Below are positions 7,131-8,598 of a DNA stretch of 8,598 bases, in pieces (position 1 is the first letter of the stretch; the number at the start of each line of letters is the position of its first letter). The DNA is from an uncultured Ruminococcus sp. (GTDB taxonomy: Bacteria; Bacillota; Clostridia; Oscillospirales; Ruminococcaceae), in assembly GCA_900545125.1 (NCBI GenBank), contig UQXS01000103.1, positions 1 to 8,598 of the forward strand, read 5' to 3'. The position numbers were made by a program, and so were the translations under genes. Under the pieces are notes generated by a model, which had not been told where the DNA came from, made no database searches, and saw only the letters and a list, made by a program, of their open reading frames with translations.

Positions 7131-7178
7131 AAAAATCCGGCTTTTTTAAGGATACCCCTTGACAAGCCGGATTTTTTT
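7131..7178 (+). terminator. Intrinsic terminator after the dockerin genes
   Basis: A perfect 13-bp stem (7131-7143 with 7164-7176, core AATCCGGCTT/AAGCCGGATT) with a 20-nt loop ends in seven T (7172-7178). It lies 62 bp past the LRR gene stop. The interval 7069-7130 holds no other clear feature. The 3' arm and T-run lie inside the rpsL promoter. Confidence 0.88.
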
Positions 7179-7187
7179 GGATATAAT
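7159..7187 (+). promoter_or_regulatory. Housekeeping sigma-factor promoter for the str operon
   Basis: TTGACA (7159-7164) and TATAAT (7182-7187) are both perfect and 17 bp apart. Transcription would start near 7194, giving a leader of about 56 nt to the rpsL ATG with AAGGAGG at 7237-7243. The spacer is occupied by the 3' arm and T-run of the upstream terminator. Confidence 0.9.
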
Positions 7188-7249
7188 AAATAAGTGTGCT
7201 GATTTTATATCCGCATTCATGATTATCTTTTAAGAAAAGGAGGAAGATT

Positions 7250-7666
7250 ATGCCTACATTTAACCAGCTCGTTCGTAAAGGAAGAAAGGATCTTGAAACA
7301 AAGTCCACAGCTCCTGCACTCCAGAAGGGCTACAACGCTAAGAAAAAGACTCAGATCAACCAGAGTTCTCCCCAGAAGAGAGGCGTTTGTACTGCTGTAA
7401 GAACCGCTACTCCTAAAAAGCCTAACTCAGCTATGAGAAAAATCGCCAGAGTTAAGCTCACAAACGGATATGAGGTAACTTCTTATATCCCCGGTATCGG
7501 TCACAACCTTCAGGAACACAGCGTTGTTCTCATCAGAGGCGGACGTGTTAAGGATCTCCCTGGTGTGCGTTACCACATCATCAGAGGTACACTTGATGCT
7601 CAGGGCGTTGCAAACCGTGCTCAGGCTCGTTCCAAGTACGGCGCTAAGAGACCTAAGCAGAAGTAA
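7250..7666 (+). CDS. rpsL: 30S ribosomal protein S12
   Basis: S12 lies at the decoding centre of the small ribosomal subunit and takes part in tRNA selection accuracy. The 138-residue protein is full length for the Gram-positive type, carrying about 13 extra N-terminal residues (around 26-38, KGYNAKKKTQ...) relative to E. coli. The signature TPKKPNSA (54-61), the GHNLQEHSVVLIRGGRVKDLPGVRYH block (84-109) and the basic tail ARSKYGAKRPK are intact. Lysines equivalent to E. coli K43 and K88 are present here as K56 and K101, so the common streptomycin-resistance substitutions are absent. AAGGAGG lies 6 nt before the ATG. It is the first gene of the str operon under its own promoter; rpoC is not immediately upstream, where many Firmicutes have it. 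Confidence 0.99.
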   Translation: MPTFNQLVRKGRKDLETKSTAPALQKGYNAKKKTQINQSSPQKRGVCTAVRTATPKKPNSAMRKIARVKLTNGYEVTSYIPGIGHNLQEHSVVLIRGGRVKDLPGVRYHIIRGTLDAQGVANRAQARSKYGAKRPKQK

Positions 7667-7875
7667 GATCTCAGAACCGGTCGGCGGCAGACTGTTTTAT
7701 GCCGTAAATTAAAATAGGATAACTACTATCGCAGGATAAATGCGGAGTTTTATATATAAAACCTCTGCATTGGTCTTGACGGGACCGGCGGGTGAAGAAA
7801 CGCCGATGATCGGCAGTAATCCGCATGGTACGAGTACCTATGAATTCATGAATCTATGTGAAGGAGGGAAGCGAA
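7667..7875 (+). promoter_or_regulatory. Structured rpsL-rpsG intercistronic region, candidate S7 autoregulatory leader
   Basis: This 209-bp spacer has no ORF of note and several potential RNA hairpins. A long one (7739-7771) has a 9-bp outer stem with one G-U pair, a bulged C, a 5-bp inner stem and a TATA loop. Next come two mutually exclusive stems, CGGCG/CGCCG (7786-7790 with 7801-7805) and GCCGA/TCGGC (7802-7806 with 7810-7814), and a small hairpin before the ribosome binding site (7824-7842). None ends in a T-run and no promoter is convincing, so it is probably transcribed through. In E. coli, S7 represses its own translation by binding the rpsL-rpsG spacer; the same role here is inference. 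Confidence 0.5.
7861..7868 (+). promoter_or_regulatory. Ribosome binding site fixing the rpsG start
   Basis: AAGGAGGG lies 7 nt before the ATG at 7876. An upstream in-frame GTG at 7858 would place this site inside the coding sequence, so the ATG is the start. Confidence 0.93.
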
Positions 7876-8346
7876 ATGCCAAGAAGAGGTAATATCGCAA
7901 AGCGTGATGTATTACAGGATCCTGTATACAATTCAAAGCTCGTAACACGCCTTATCAACAACATTATGCTTGACGGTAAGAAGGGTGTTGCACAGAAAAT
8001 CGTTTACGATGCATTTGCAATCGTAGCTGAAAAAACAGGCAAGGACGCTCTTGAGGTGTTCGAGCAGGCTATGGAAAATATCATGCCTGAACTCGAAGTA
8101 AAGGCTCGCCGTCTCGGAGGTGCCACATATCAGGTACCTATGGAGGTAAGACCTGAAAGACGTCAGACTCTCGGTCTCAGATGGATAACAAAGTACGCCA
8201 GACTGAGAAACGAAAAGACAATGAAAGAAAGACTTGCCGGTGAGATCCTCGACGCTATCAACGGAACAGGCGGCGCCTGCAAGAAGCGTGACGATACACA
8301 CAAGATGGCAGAAGCAAACAAGGCTTTTGCACACTACCGCTGGTAA
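7876..8346 (+). CDS. rpsG: 30S ribosomal protein S7
   Basis: S7 is a primary 16S rRNA-binding protein that nucleates assembly of the 30S head and lies near the E site. From the ATG at 7876 it is 156 residues, the usual length in Firmicutes. The start MPRRGNI, the VTRLINNIMLDGKKG block (23-37), the GGATYQVPMEVRPERR segment (82-97) and the C-terminal AHYRW are all present and uninterrupted. It is the second gene of the str operon. In E. coli this protein is also the translational repressor of the operon, which fits with the structured spacer just upstream. fusA starts 24 bp after the stop. Confidence 0.99.
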   Translation: MPRRGNIAKRDVLQDPVYNSKLVTRLINNIMLDGKKGVAQKIVYDAFAIVAEKTGKDALEVFEQAMENIMPELEVKARRLGGATYQVPMEVRPERRQTLGLRWITKYARLRNEKTMKERLAGEILDAINGTGGACKKRDDTHKMAEANKAFAHYRW

Positions 8347-8370
8347 TAACGGTATCGAAGGAGGATTATT

Positions 8371-8598
8371 ATGTCAAGAGACTGTACGCTTGAAAATACA
8401 AGAAATATCGGCATCATGGCCCACATCGACGCAGGTAAGACCACAACCACAGAGCGTATCCTTTTCTACACCGGTGTAAATCACAAGATCGGTGAAACTC
8501 ACGAAGGTTCCGCTACTATGGACTGGATGGAGCAGGAGCAGGAAAGAGGTATCACAATCACCTCCGCTGCTACTACTTGCTACTGGGCAGGCCACAGA
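8371..8598 (+). CDS. fusA: Translation elongation factor G, 3'-truncated by the window end
   Basis: EF-G is the GTPase that drives ribosomal translocation. Only the first 76 codons are present; the frame is open to the last base. Visible are the P-loop AHIDAGKT (residues 17-24), the TTTERILFYTG segment that follows it, and the switch I / G2 region ending ERGITITSAAT (58-68) with the invariant Thr at 62. AAGGAGG (8358-8364) lies 6 nt before the ATG. The rpsL-rpsG-fusA order is the conserved str operon. The duplicated EF-G form cannot be formally excluded from this fragment, but the context makes the housekeeping copy likely. Confidence 0.97.
   Translation, partial: MSRDCTLENTRNIGIMAHIDAGKTTTTERILFYTGVNHKIGETHEGSATMDWMEQEQERGITITSAATTCYWAGHR

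Noticed and set aside
7775..7803. TTGACG at 7775-7780 as the -35 of a separate rpsG promoter
   Set aside because: No -10-like sequence occurs 16-18 bp downstream; the region is GC-rich and better explained as RNA structure.
7858..7875. GTG start for rpsG giving 162 residues
   Set aside because: It would translate the AAGGAGGG ribosome binding site; the ATG at 7876 gives the standard S7 N-terminus and length.
7933..8334. Minus-strand ORF of 133 residues antisense to rpsG
   Set aside because: Its sequence resembles no family I know, and it lies entirely opposite the conserved S7 gene; a codon-usage shadow.

Overview
The window looks like a chromosomal segment of a Ruminococcus-type gut Firmicute (Bacillota, Clostridia). 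Four things point there: strong AAGGAGG ribosome binding sites, the rpsL-rpsG-fusA gene order, TTGACA-17-TATAAT promoters, and above all two secreted proteins ending in a Ruminococcus-style dockerin (paired DVT.DGII.GSDATY calcium loops). This is the attachment module of cellulosomes. Genus placement is inferred from these features; no 16S gene is present. Every gene lies on the + strand.

Layout. (1) 1-960: the 3' part of a serA-type phosphoglycerate dehydrogenase with a C-terminal ACT domain, closed by a clear intrinsic terminator. (2) 1027-3937: a consensus promoter followed by trkA and trkH, the cytoplasmic gate and the membrane pore of a Trk potassium uptake system. (3) 3985-7068: two secreted dockerin proteins, 18 bp apart. 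The first has a cohesin-like N-terminal module, two Thr-rich linkers, two Ig-like modules and a dockerin, so it may be a small adaptor scaffoldin. The second is a BspA-type leucine-rich-repeat protein with a dockerin. Neither has a recognisable catalytic domain. Their dockerin-coding DNA is identical over 193 bp. (4) 7131-8598: an intrinsic terminator interleaved with a second perfect-consensus promoter, then rpsL, a long structured 209-bp spacer, rpsG, and the first 76 codons of fusA, i.e. the start of the str operon.

How the parts relate. serA, trkAH and the str operon are ordinary housekeeping units. The accessory content is the dockerin pair. It sits 47 bp behind trkH with no convincing promoter or terminator between, so read-through from the trkA promoter is possible. 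Both proteins have signal peptides and would act outside the cell, probably docking onto a cohesin-bearing scaffold. The most interesting signals are the possible cohesin-dockerin adaptor, the perfect dockerin repeat (recent duplication or gene conversion), the terminator/promoter overlap before rpsL, and the hairpin-rich rpsL-rpsG spacer, a candidate for ribosomal-protein autoregulation.
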